Shown piece by piece: positions 13,230 through 21,246 of a stretch of DNA of 64,000 nt; position 1 is the first letter of the stretch; each line of letters starts with the position of its first letter. The DNA comes from Megalonaias nervosa (lineage: Eukaryota > Mollusca > Bivalvia > Unionida > Unionidae), in contig JAECUM010004313.1 in assembly GCA_016617855.1 (NCBI GenBank), forward strand, positions 1 through 64,000, written 5' to 3'. Made by a program: the position numbers and the translations under genes. The notes under the pieces were generated by a model, which was not told where the DNA came from, ran no database searches, and saw only the letters and a program-made list of their open reading frames with translations.

Positions 13230-13742
13230 TCACACAAAATTACATACCCTATCATTATCATATTTTTTTTTTTGATAATCTTTTTCATATCTACCGACTC
13301 TCATTGGTAGAATATCTGTTAACATACTGTCAATAATACGAAACTCACGTATCAAATCGTCCATATCATATTTTACACCTCGCAAGTAAGATCGTATCTG
13401 ATCAAGTAATTTTTTGTAAGTTATATCAGCTGTTTTGCAGGCATTTGTTTTAATTATAAGTCGAGGTTCAATTTTTTTACACGCTGTTGTAAGAGAAACA
13501 CCAATGCCTGATATTATTAACAAAAACGGATTTAATGATGCTCCACTTGAAATTATACCAGAGCTGGTCAATAACAGCGGTAAATATGATATTATCCGAA
13601 GTATTTTGTTGTAGTATTTATAACATTTTTTCACGCACCAAAGTTTTTTGTGATAAAATTTGTAATATTGTATTAGAGCGTCCACATCTTGTTTTGGAAT
13701 TTCTTTTGAAATGTGATTGAAATCAACTATACTTTTTTTCAT
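13230..13742 (-). CDS. Two-TM membrane protein, SLATT-like
   Basis: A 170-residue intact protein on the minus strand at the extreme left of the Polinton. Residues 1-48 are polar and probably helical. Two hydrophobic segments at about 50-64 and 70-87 are joined by a short Ser/Gly turn. A polar helical C-terminal half follows, ending basic. This layout (short N-terminal helix, tight TM hairpin, long cytosolic helix with a conserved 'IRSYLRG' stretch) resembles SLATT domains. In bacteria these are pore-forming effectors coupled to nucleotide-sensing defence systems; related proteins may occur in invertebrate virus-like elements. The assignment is by architecture only. Alternatives are a viroporin or holin-like release protein. 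It lies 18 bases downstream of the fibre gene on the same strand, so the two are probably co-transcribed. Confidence 0.6.
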   Translation of the reverse strand: MKKSIVDFNHISKEIPKQDVDALIQYYKFYHKKLWCVKKCYKYYNKILRIISYLPLLLTSSGIISSGASLNPFLLIISGIGVSLTTACKKIEPRLIIKTNACKTADITYKKLLDQIRSYLRGVKYDMDDLIREFRIIDSMLTDILPMRVGRYEKDYQKKKYDNDRVCNFV

Positions 13743-13760
13743 TATATAATAGTGGTTTGA

Positions 13761-14873
13761 TTATGTTAATTGTGGTGTTTCAGCAACAAATTCTAGACAC
13801 CACCAGTAAGACGCCGCGGTTAATTTTTTATCAGACGCTACCAGCATAAATGTTTCTTCGGTATCTTTATTTAACACTATAGATACAACTCCAGAGAAAG
13901 CATCGCTCGAATGACGCCACAGATATGTGGTAAATATAGTAAATTTTGCACCACTAAACACGGACAGCCTGTAAACACCAGTGACTTCTGCGGTATGTTT
14001 GATAGTGTTATTTTCCGGTGTCCATGTTGATGATCCTGATGCTACTGTGTACACAATATTTTTAATTTGCCCATGTGGAATTTTAATCAGATTCGTTTTT
14101 TCAACGATATTAGGAATACCACTGACAATATCGTTTAGTTTTGTGTTAACGTCGGAGAGTTTAATATCAACGATTGGTGGATCATCAAAAAATTCGTTAA
14201 TGATTTTATTCACATTTCTACGAAAATTTAAAAACGTTTGTACGTGTCTAGTAAAAGTAGCACTATTTGTAATCATTTCATTATTAATTGTAGCTAACGA
14301 AGCTGTTACTGAAATTTCCTTATCATCGACGTATTTCTTCGTTGCAGCGTCAAAATCAGATTCTGGTGTTCTAAGATTATTAATACCATGATCATTCATA
14401 TTGAGAAATGCACGCATTATACCACCGTTGACTAATACGTACTTAGATTCTTGATCATCAACGTATTTTCTTGTTGCGGCGTCATCATATGCGGTTGGAT
14501 TTCCAAGGCCTGTAATTTTATTTTGATTCATAATAATGTTACTCGTGAACGAATCACCAGCTTTTTTAACATAATCGTTAACTGACGTACCGGAATCTTG
14601 TATATTACCTTGGTCAGTAAAAGTAACGATATTATTAACAACTGCGGTAGGAACTCGTGTAAGTATATCTAACAGTTGTACATTATTTGTCTTTAATCGT
14701 CCTTCTTTGTCCTGAAAAACAACAACTTCGTTTTGATCTACGCTTATAATGTTTAACAAATTATTAATCTCATTTTTAAGCTGATCAAGAGTTGCATATT
14801 TGGATAAGTCACCTTGATAACCTTCAGTCAATGAATCTCCTGTTAATGTTCCAAATTTCGTATAATAGCTCAT
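13761..14873 (-). CDS. Phage-type trimeric fibre protein
   Basis: A 370-residue intact protein transcribed leftward, divergent from the ATPase gene. Residues 1-110 include a likely attachment region. Two fibre-shaft repeats follow at about 113-140 and 157-184, each with an 'N-x-I-x-x-L-x-x-P' core then 'DAAT(R/K)KYVDD'. This is the characteristic repeat of tailed-phage tail-fibre shafts. Residues 190-265 look coiled-coil-like, and residues 265-370 are beta-rich and aromatic, as expected of a globular receptor-binding head. The likely role is host-cell attachment from the capsid vertex, as with adenovirus fibre. The motif is seen directly; trimerisation and function are inferred. The gene being intact while neighbours are broken is notable. 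Confidence 0.8.
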   Translation of the reverse strand: MSYYTKFGTLTGDSLTEGYQGDLSKYATLDQLKNEINNLLNIISVDQNEVVVFQDKEGRLKTNNVQLLDILTRVPTAVVNNIVTFTDQGNIQDSGTSVNDYVKKAGDSFTSNIIMNQNKITGLGNPTAYDDAATRKYVDDQESKYVLVNGGIMRAFLNMNDHGINNLRTPESDFDAATKKYVDDKEISVTASLATINNEMITNSATFTRHVQTFLNFRRNVNKIINEFFDDPPIVDIKLSDVNTKLNDIVSGIPNIVEKTNLIKIPHGQIKNIVYTVASGSSTWTPENNTIKHTAEVTGVYRLSVFSGAKFTIFTTYLWRHSSDAFSGVVSIVLNKDTEETFMLVASDKKLTAASYWWCLEFVAETPQLT

Positions 14874-14900
14874 ATTATATAAATTATATTATATAAAATT
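14874..14900. promoter_or_regulatory. Divergent TATA-rich promoter, fibre / ATPase
   Basis: Only 27 bases separate the two divergent start codons. They consist almost entirely of overlapping TATATAA/TTATATAA elements that read on both strands. Similar TATA(T)AA-like sequences sit 5-30 bases before many other Polinton start codons, so this is probably a shared short-leader promoter. The AT richness of the element limits confidence. Confidence 0.45.
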
Positions 14901-15578
14901 ATGGCAAAATCGTTGATATTAAACTTTGATACAGAGCGGTTGGTGAAACATAAACATAACAATGAACTTCTAGATTGCCATTATCTTATTGTTGGGCGAA
15001 CTGGATCTGGAAAAACAAATCTGCTTATGAACTTGCTTCTCGGCGATAATTTTAACTACGATCGAGTTTATATTTATACAATTAATCCACAGCAAGATAA
15101 GTACGAGCTACTAAGCAAATATAATGACAAACTTCGTGATGATCTTGAGGCTGGTGAAGATTTTTTTATAATCAGACAACCAGAAGATCTTGTTCCAGTT
15201 AATCAACTTGACTCGGATGAACATAAGATAGTAGTTTTTGATGATATTCCGCTAAATAATACCGAGATGAATAAAATAAGATCGTATTTTTCACTGTCAC
15301 GTAATAAGAAATGTAATTCTATTTATTTAGCTCAAGGTTTTTATAATGTTGACAGATTTATTCGGCGAAATACTGGTTGTTTTATGTTATTTCCAGGACT
15401 GGATAATGTTGACATTAGAAATATCGCGAACGAGCAATGTGGTGATGTAACAAAAGATAAATTTATCGAATTATATCATAAAGCTACAAAGGATAAATAT
15501 AACTTTTTCTTATTTGATAAACTTACAAATGATCCGACTAAAATGTTTCGCTGTTGTATTGACATTTACTTGCAGTAA
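14901..15578 (+). CDS. Genome-packaging ATPase (FtsK/HerA superfamily)
   Basis: An intact 225-residue ATPase. The Walker A motif GRTGSGKT is at residues 32-39, Walker B (VVFDD) at 111-115, and a sensor Gln in 'LAQ' at 143-145. This is the A32-like/FtsK-HerA arrangement of Polintons, adintoviruses and other jelly-roll DNA viruses, at the usual length. It would pump the linear genome into preformed capsids at a vertex. It is the first plus-strand gene of the morphogenesis block, and its start ATG follows the TATA-rich divergent promoter directly. There are no breaks. Confidence 0.95.
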   Translation: MAKSLILNFDTERLVKHKHNNELLDCHYLIVGRTGSGKTNLLMNLLLGDNFNYDRVYIYTINPQQDKYELLSKYNDKLRDDLEAGEDFFIIRQPEDLVPVNQLDSDEHKIVVFDDIPLNNTEMNKIRSYFSLSRNKKCNSIYLAQGFYNVDRFIRRNTGCFMLFPGLDNVDIRNIANEQCGDVTKDKFIELYHKATKDKYNFFLFDKLTNDPTKMFRCCIDIYLQ

Positions 15579-15625
15579 TGTGTTTCCCACTTCTTAAAAT
15601 TTTATAACATTTATATATAATAATT

Positions 15626-17105
15626 ATGGATAAACGAGCAAAATACAGAAAACATATAGAAGATCTAAAAAAACTTGCTCAATCTCAAGCAGAATTTAAG
15701 CAAAAAGTACAGCAAGCACGACGTGGACAAATAACAGCTGCAGAAACAACAGCTACGATTCTCAAACCAATTACTGAAGCACATCTTGGAAAACAACCTG
15801 AAACTAGGACGCTGTCAGACGAAGAAGTTAAACAACTTCAAGAAAAAGGTTTGGTTGGATTAGTTAAAGAACAACAAGAAGCAGCTGCTGCAAAAATTAT
15901 TAAAAGATCTGATGAAGAAAAGGTAAAGTTAGCTAGAGAACTTGTAAAAGATATTGCTGATCCTGCTGCTAGACAAGCTGAACTAAGACTGCTAGTAAAT
16001 AATCCACTTTTACTTGAACAAAGATTATCAGAAAGAGTATTAGTTGATCCGATTGGAATTATGTTAGGAGATATGAAGAAAAAAATTGAAGAATCTTATC
16101 CAAGATCATTATAACAATTTGAAATAGCCTTAAAAAATATAAATAACAAAATAGAAGATGATGAGTATAAAATGTTTAGCGTAAGATATAAATTTAAAGA
16201 TTCAAGAATATATGATATTTTAAGAAAAGAATATAATGCTGACGAAAAAATTGCACAGTTAACGCAAATATCAGAGGATAATAAGAAACAGATTGATTTA
16301 GTGGTGCCGGAAAATAAACAATATTACGAAGCTATTAGAAAATACCGAGAAGGTATTATCGCTGATCTTTATATCAAAGCTATTAATCAAATAATTAATG
16401 GAAAAAGTACGTTCCTCACAGTAATGTTTTGAGTACCATAGCAAAAGAAATAGATTTAGAAAGAGTACCGGCAAAGATTAAAGAACCAATAGTTGTATTT
16501 CCAGAGAAAATTGAAGAACCAATAGTTACATCTCCAGAGGAAGCTGAAAGAAGGAAGCAAATTGAAAAAAATAGAAAAATAGCAGAAGATAAAATAACAA
16601 AATCCGATTACGAATCTTTTATAAAAAAAAATATAATATTAAAGATATTAATAATATTACTAAATTGTCACAAGACAAATATGATGATCTTATTGAAAAA
16701 ATAAATGATATTTATGGAACTGGATCAGAAGATTATTACAGGATTGAAAAAGCTAAAACAGAAGATCTTGAAAAACTTTTTAAACGTCATAGAGATGGTA
16801 TTATTGCCTATAATTTAAAACTCTTAGCGGAGAAATTTAGATCTGGAGAATATAAAGATATGAATTTTTACGACGCGTTTGAATATAATGAGAATCTTCG
16901 CATGAGAAAGATTGGAGAAGGTGTAAAAATATTTACATCAACCGCCGAAATGATAGGCAGATTAATGCTATTAATTTCATCAAAAGAAGCTGGGAATGTT
17001 AGTGTTGAAATTGATAATGAAATTATTGATATACTTGATCATCTAAGATCGGAAAATTTATTAACATCTGACGAGTATGAAACTTTACATAGCGATTTAA
17101 TATAA
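15626..17105 (+). pseudogene. Coiled-coil virion protein, broken gene
   Basis: Three adjacent open frames belong to one former gene of about 490 codons. The first segment (15,626-16,114) is Lys/Glu/Gln/Ala-rich and strongly helical. The frame continues past a TAA at 16,112 into 16,172-16,432. A one-base shift near 16,427-16,430 leads to a Pro/Glu/Ile-rich linker (to about 16,622). A second shift in an A9 run (16,623-16,631) leads to the C-terminal part ending at 17,105. After each shift the next frame is open, so the breaks are recent or are assembly errors. I do not recognise the family. Its position between ATPase and penton suggests a structural or scaffold protein. A programmed shift at A9 is possible but would not explain the TAA. 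Confidence 0.65.
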
Positions 17106-17146
17106 ATCGCGGCGATTTAATTTTATAAAATGATTTAATATAAAAA

Positions 17147-17938
17147 ATGTCAACAACATTATTGCTAGACTCTAGTACAGCCGCAAAAGATAGCGCAAAT
17201 TTTTCAGTAAATTATATTCCGCCAATACAACTTGATACTGAAAAACAGTATGAAATTGGATTAATTTCTTGTACTTGTTGGAATGCTATGGCTAACGTAA
17301 AAACTGGTGTCAACGACGAAATTTCATTTGCTTTGTCAATTCCAAGTGCTATAGGAGGTGATTTTAAAAAAATCAAAATTCCTCAAGGAGCTTATAATAT
17401 CGTTGATCTAAATAAAACAATAAAGGAGCTTATGCAAAAAAAGAAGATAAATCCTGATAATTTCGAGTTAGCAGCGAATTATAACACGTTACGCGCTAGA
17501 ATGACATTAAAAGGTACTATAGTAGTTGATCTTAGGTCACCAAGAAGTATCGCGTCGTTAATCGGATTTGAACATATAGGTACATATTATGGCGCTGATG
17601 CTGAAGATGTTAATTACAAAAATCCAGTTACCACATATGACGGTAAACTGCGGGTAAATATAACCGACGTAAACACGATATTAATAAATTGCTCTATTGC
17701 TTCTGGATCTTACTCAGCCCAGGGCAGTAAAGGACAAACAATATATAGTTTCTCGCCAGATGTTCCACCAGGTTCTCTCATGCAAATTAGTCCACGGCAA
17801 GTTATTTATTATCCGTTAAATGTTGACAATCAAATAACAACAATAAATATGCAGTTGACAGATCAATCTGGACGACAGCTAGATCTGAACAACGAGGTTG
17901 TTACATATTATTTACACTTGCGCGCGATCACTTCGTGA
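17147..17938 (+). CDS. Minor capsid protein (penton, single jelly roll)
   Basis: An intact 263-residue protein, beta-rich throughout. It has the Polinton penton landmarks: an N-terminal 'PPI(x)LD' followed by 'YEIGLIS', an aromatic 'WN(x)MANV', a 'PQGAYNIVDLN' loop before a short helix, and a C-terminal 'D(x)SGR(x)LDLNNE' loop followed by 'YYLHLR'. The length fits the family. It would occupy the fivefold vertices of the capsid and probably anchors the fibre encoded at 13,761-14,873. The start ATG follows a TATAAAA/TATAAAAA stretch. It sits between the coiled-coil gene and the pVI-like gene. Confidence 0.85.
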   Translation: MSTTLLLDSSTAAKDSANFSVNYIPPIQLDTEKQYEIGLISCTCWNAMANVKTGVNDEISFALSIPSAIGGDFKKIKIPQGAYNIVDLNKTIKELMQKKKINPDNFELAANYNTLRARMTLKGTIVVDLRSPRSIASLIGFEHIGTYYGADAEDVNYKNPVTTYDGKLRVNITDVNTILINCSIASGSYSAQGSKGQTIYSFSPDVPPGSLMQISPRQVIYYPLNVDNQITTINMQLTDQSGRQLDLNNEVVTYYLHLRAITS

Positions 17939-17970
17939 TTGACAATAAAAATTATACAACCTCAGATATA

Positions 17971-18332
17971 ATGAAGCAGAGAAAAAAAATTTATCGAAGA
18001 AAAATAGTAGGAGGATTTTTTTTGGAAATATATTTACTAAAGTTATTGAAAATGTTCCGGGAATCGCACGTAAAGTTGCACCAATTGCACATGACGCAGG
18101 TAAAGCTTTTGCAACTGGAGCCGCATCTGCCGCTTGGACTGCGGTGGGACAAAAAATAGCTGATAAAATAAAAGGCGCACCGTCCACATCTGAGATAAAA
18201 CAAGCTATTTCAGAAATCGCTCCAACAAAAGAAACTCAACGTGCTATGATAACAACAACGAAAAAACTTTTATCGCCAAAGGGCGAGCAGATTATACAAA
18301 AATTAATATCTAAAGTAACAGCGCCGCAATAA
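17971..18332 (+). pseudogene. pVI-like minor virion protein, frameshifted
   Basis: The ATG at 17,971 begins a basic N-terminus (Lys/Arg-rich) that leads to 'IVGGFF', after which the frame is lost at a T8 run (18,016-18,023). In the other frame the protein continues with an amphipathic helix, an Ala/Gly-rich stretch and a polar C-terminus ending at 18,332. A basic leader, a Gly-Gly-Phe processing-like site and an amphipathic helix parallel adenovirus pVI, which is cut by the viral protease and disrupts endosomal membranes. Family assignment is by layout and by position just before the major capsid gene. Confidence 0.6.
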
Positions 18333-18359
18333 AATTTTATATAATCTAATAAATAAAAA

Positions 18360-19891
18360 ATGTCTGTTAAAAATTATCTAGATTTAGCAGAAACTTATGA
18401 CACCGATGACACTGTAACAGAATTTGAGTACGTTGAGTATCTCGCCGAAAATTCTAATGAACTAAATAAAACTGGTATTAGAACATTTAATACTCGAGAT
18501 GTATTTCTACTGCCCCATAAGGCAATGTTATAAGTTCGCGGTCAGATTATGACAGTAGCCAATCCACCTGTTGCAATTGCAGCTGGAACAGAAGTAGCTC
18601 TTATAAATAATGGCTGGTGTTTATTCAAAAGTGCTAGATATCAACTAGCTAATCAAACTGTTGAGGATATTTCGAGTCACTTACAAGTTGCAAGTACAAT
18701 TTTGAATATTATTTCGTTTCTGACGATTATTCAAGATCAACCGCAACGAACATGATGTGGTTTAAAGATATTGGACGTGGTTTAGCCGAATCAACCGAAC
18801 TTTTCTTGAAAGGTGTTTTATTACACGGAGCTGATGCCGCTGCAGATCTTGTAATTGTAAGAACTTTTCTTATTGTTAATGCGGCCGCACTAGGTATAGC
18901 CACACCAGCTGCAGACGTTAATGTAGACGTTGTAAGAGTCTCGCTTACTGCTGCTTGTAATAATTTGGGTATAACCCCACCAGCTGCAGCTGCGACAGCT
19001 GTCGTAATGTTAGATTTAATCAACAACACAATTGGCATAAGAAATCCACGTTACAATGAAGGTTTTGCTAAGAGAAAGGCACTTGCAGAAGGATCACTTC
19101 AAATTACAATGATGCTGCCATTAAGTACAATATTTGGATTTTGTCGTGATTACAGCAAAGTATTTCGTGGAGTTAAACATACACTTATTTTAGATCGAGC
19201 AGAACAAAACGACTGCCTGTTTAGATCAGGCGGAGCTGATGTACAATTTATCATAAACAAACTTGCGCTTTGGATGCCACGAATAACTCCTTCAATCGAT
19301 AAAATGTCAGATTTAAACAGCATACTCGATAAACATACAAATAGAATTTATTTTCAGCAACATAAAATATATCAAACAGCAGTTCCAAATACTACCGACT
19401 ACACATGGCGAGTTACAACAACATCAAGCGAACAACTGCCGAGACAATTGTTTGTCGTATTTCAACAGCAAGCGCGACGTGGTAACCAACAACAAAATAA
19501 TGCGATATTTGATAACGCTGATGTTAGACGAATATATGCTAGACTAAATTCGAAGCAATATCCGGAACGAGCGATAGAATGCAATTTTGCAGATGACGCT
19601 AATAAAAATATTACTCGACCTTACATGTATCTGCTCGACGCAATGCAAAAATATCAGGATGTTGAAGATGGATCTCAGATATCAGTAGAGGAATTTCGTA
19701 CACTTTATCCAATATTTTATTTTGATGTTAGTAAACATAGCGAGCGAGCAGTTGACTCAACAGCTGATATTAAAATTACTTGGACATTAGGAGCAGTTCC
19801 TATGGCACAGTTGTACGTGTACGCGTTAGTGATCAGCGACAGATTTGTTACGATAGATTCTGTCGGAGGTAAAATGACGGTCCAAGTTTAA
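18360..19891 (+). pseudogene. Major capsid protein (double jelly roll), two breaks
   Basis: About 510 codons. The ATG at 18,360 follows a TATATAA and AATAAA-like leader. The N-terminal segment ends in 'VFLLPHKAML' just before a TAA at 18,531-18,533. The same frame continues to about 18,720, where a one-base shift moves into the frame running to 19,891. Landmarks of Polinton hexons include the N-terminal 'LLP' strand, the mid-protein 'TLILDR', and the C-terminal 'PIFYFDVSKHSERAVDSTADI' region, here seen with family wording. This is the main shell protein. Both lesions are single-base, one a stop and one beside a TTT. The rest is well preserved, so decay is slight. Confidence 0.9.
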
Positions 19892-19910
19892 TCTGCAATT
19901 GTTATATAAG

Positions 19911-20293
19911 ATGACAAAATATATTATAAAAGAAATATATTTGACTGATGGTCAAGTTAAAAAATTAGCAGCTGCTGTTGCAAAGCAGAGACAGGTATCA
20001 TTAAAAATCAACCCTGACATTTCCAAGAGTATTTTAACAAAATTAATGCTGACAAAAAATCAAGTAAACAGGTACGGTCGTAAAAAAACCCTTTTGTTTT
20101 AAATTTAAGAGCCGCACAAATAACAGCGATGTCAAAACAAGGTGGTTTCTTTGGTCCAGCACTATCTGTACTAGCTAGCACGTTATTACCTAAAATTTTA
20201 CCGGTGTTAGGTACATTAGGACTAGCAGCAGCGTCTGGCGCAATATCTGGCGCAACGAAAAAAGCAGTTGAAGGTCATGGTATAAAAAAATAG
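19911..20293 (+). pseudogene. LTxxQ-motif core protein with GGF site, frameshifted
   Basis: The chosen ATG at 19,911 lies five bases after TATATAA. The N-terminal half carries two 'LT(x)(x)Q' blocks ('YLTDGQVKKLA' and 'LTKNQVNR'), a repeat seen in Polinton and adintovirus virion proteins. The frame breaks at an A7 run (20,083-20,089). The C-terminal half, in another frame to the TAG at 20,291, reads 'KQGGFFGPAL' and then a hydrophobic Ala/Gly/Leu stretch ending in 'GHG'. The Gly-Gly-Phe junction before a hydrophobic segment looks like a cleavage site for the element's protease. The function is probably core or membrane-active; this is inferred. Confidence 0.7.
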
Positions 20294-20327
20294 TCTAAAG
20301 ATAAATTTTATGTGACTGATAAATATA

Positions 20328-20510
20328 ATGCCACAACGAAGAAAAACAGCAACGAAAAAAAAGAAAACAACGAAACGCCGGCAGACGAAACAAGGAGGAT
20401 TTCTTCCAATAGCTCCACTTTTAGCGGGACTAGCGGGAAGTCTACTGCCTAATCTGCTAGAAATAGGAGGACGAGGACTAACATTGCCGGGAACACGGCC
20501 TCCCCGCTAA
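20328..20510 (+). CDS. Small basic mu/pX-like virion protein
   Basis: A 60-residue intact protein. Residues 1-21 are almost all Lys, Arg, Thr and Gln. Then 'KQGGFLP' is followed by a Leu/Ala/Gly-rich hydrophobic helix and a short Pro/Arg tail. It resembles adenovirus pX/mu: a basic DNA-condensing leader, a protease site after Gly-Gly and a hydrophobic part. The 'GGF' core is shared with the two proteins at 17,971 and 19,911, implying one protease specificity. The ATG follows 'aaatata'. Its last codons overlap the start of the protease frame by about four bases, suggesting translational coupling. Confidence 0.75.
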   Translation: MPQRRKTATKKKKTTKRRQTKQGGFLPIAPLLAGLAGSLLPNLLEIGGRGLTLPGTRPPR

Positions 20511-20950
20511 GTAACTTTGATATACTTGATAAGTTAGGATCGGTTCCCAGATTTCACGGAGTTTATTCTAAAGATGAACTCGACACCGAAGGTGTTGTAT
20601 CAGGTGGTTCGTGTGAGATAAATATACAAGATTTCAATAACGGCTCTGGTACACATTGGGTAGCAGTTTATAATAACAATTACTTTGACTCGTTTGGACT
20701 TCCTCCGAGCGATGCAATAAAAAAATACATAAAACAAAAATATAAAATAATATATTATTCGTCCAATCAACTTCAACCTGTTGGAACTTCTGCTTGCGGA
20801 TATTATTGTATAATGTTTATTAAACAAATGTCTCAATCACCTGACAATGTCAGGAAATTTAATTTTTTAAAGTTTATTTTACAGTTTAACAAGCAACCTT
20901 CTCACGCTAATGATGAGATTGCAATAAATTTTTGTAAAGCTTGCAGTTAA
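20507..20950 (+). CDS. Adenain-like maturation cysteine protease
   Basis: About 147 codons in the +2 frame. It begins with 'LSNFDILDKLG', continues through 'FHGVYSKDEL', and contains an adenain-type catalytic triad: His in 'GTHWVAVY' (20,654-20,656), Asp in 'YFDSFG' (20,687-20,689) and Cys in 'SACGYYC' (20,795-20,797). The order and spacing fit peptidase family C5/C48. It should cleave Gly-Gly sites in capsid and core precursors, and three neighbours carry GGF motifs. No ATG is present at the expected start, so the true start codon is lost, altered or non-AUG. The stop (20,948) lies inside the first unit of a 32-bp tandem repeat. Confidence 0.85.
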   Translation, partial: LSNFDILDKLGSVPRFHGVYSKDELDTEGVVSGGSCEINIQDFNNGSGTHWVAVYNNNYFDSFGLPPSDAIKKYIKQKYKIIYYSSNQLQPVGTSACGYYCIMFIKQMSQSPDNVRKFNFLKFILQFNKQPSHANDEIAINFCKACS

Positions 20951-21022
20951 TTTTTGTAAATCTATCTAAAGCTTGCAGTTAATTTTTGTAAATCTATCTA
21001 AAGCTTGCAATAAATTTTATCT
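20936..21022 (+). repeat. 32-bp tandem repeat overlapping protease stop
   Basis: Two identical 32-bp units (20,936-20,967 and 20,968-20,999) and a shortened third. Each begins aaagcttgca. The first unit includes the last four codons and the stop of the protease, so the protease tail has been duplicated into the intergenic space before the zinc-ribbon gene. Confidence 0.9.
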
Positions 21023-21039
21023 AAATTTATACATATATA

Positions 21040-21237
21040 ATGCCAGCATACTGTCTCAAATGTAAAACTAAAACAGAAAATATCAATGAAACAACAGAAA
21101 AAACAAAAAACAACAGGACGATGCTGAAAAGTATTTGTGCAATCTGCGGAAAAAGAAAAAGTATGTTTTTAAAGAAGTCGTTGGGAGCTGGATACCCTCC
21201 TGACGTTGTCAGGAAGATTATTTTAGTAGACGATTGA
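21040..21237 (+). CDS. Small zinc-ribbon protein (DUF5679-like)
   Basis: A 65-residue intact protein with two CxxC knuckles: 'YCLKCKTKTEN' at residues 4-14 and 'CAICGKRKS' in the middle, followed by a Phe and a Lys-rich turn. The C-x-K-C-K-x-K-T-E signature plus a second C-x-x-C-G-K-x-K is that of DUF5679, a short treble-clef or zinc-ribbon module seen beside or fused to virion proteins in small DNA viruses and Polintons. Function unknown; nucleic-acid or protein binding is likely. The start follows TACATATATA. The PLA2 gene starts nine bases downstream. Confidence 0.7.
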   Translation: MPAYCLKCKTKTENINETTEKTKNNRTMLKSICAICGKRKSMFLKKSLGAGYPPDVVRKIILVDD

Positions 21238-21246
21238 AAATATAGA

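Noticed and set aside
13981..14391. 136-codon plus-strand frame
   Set aside because: It is antisense to the intact fibre gene, whose repeats and head are clearly on the minus strand.
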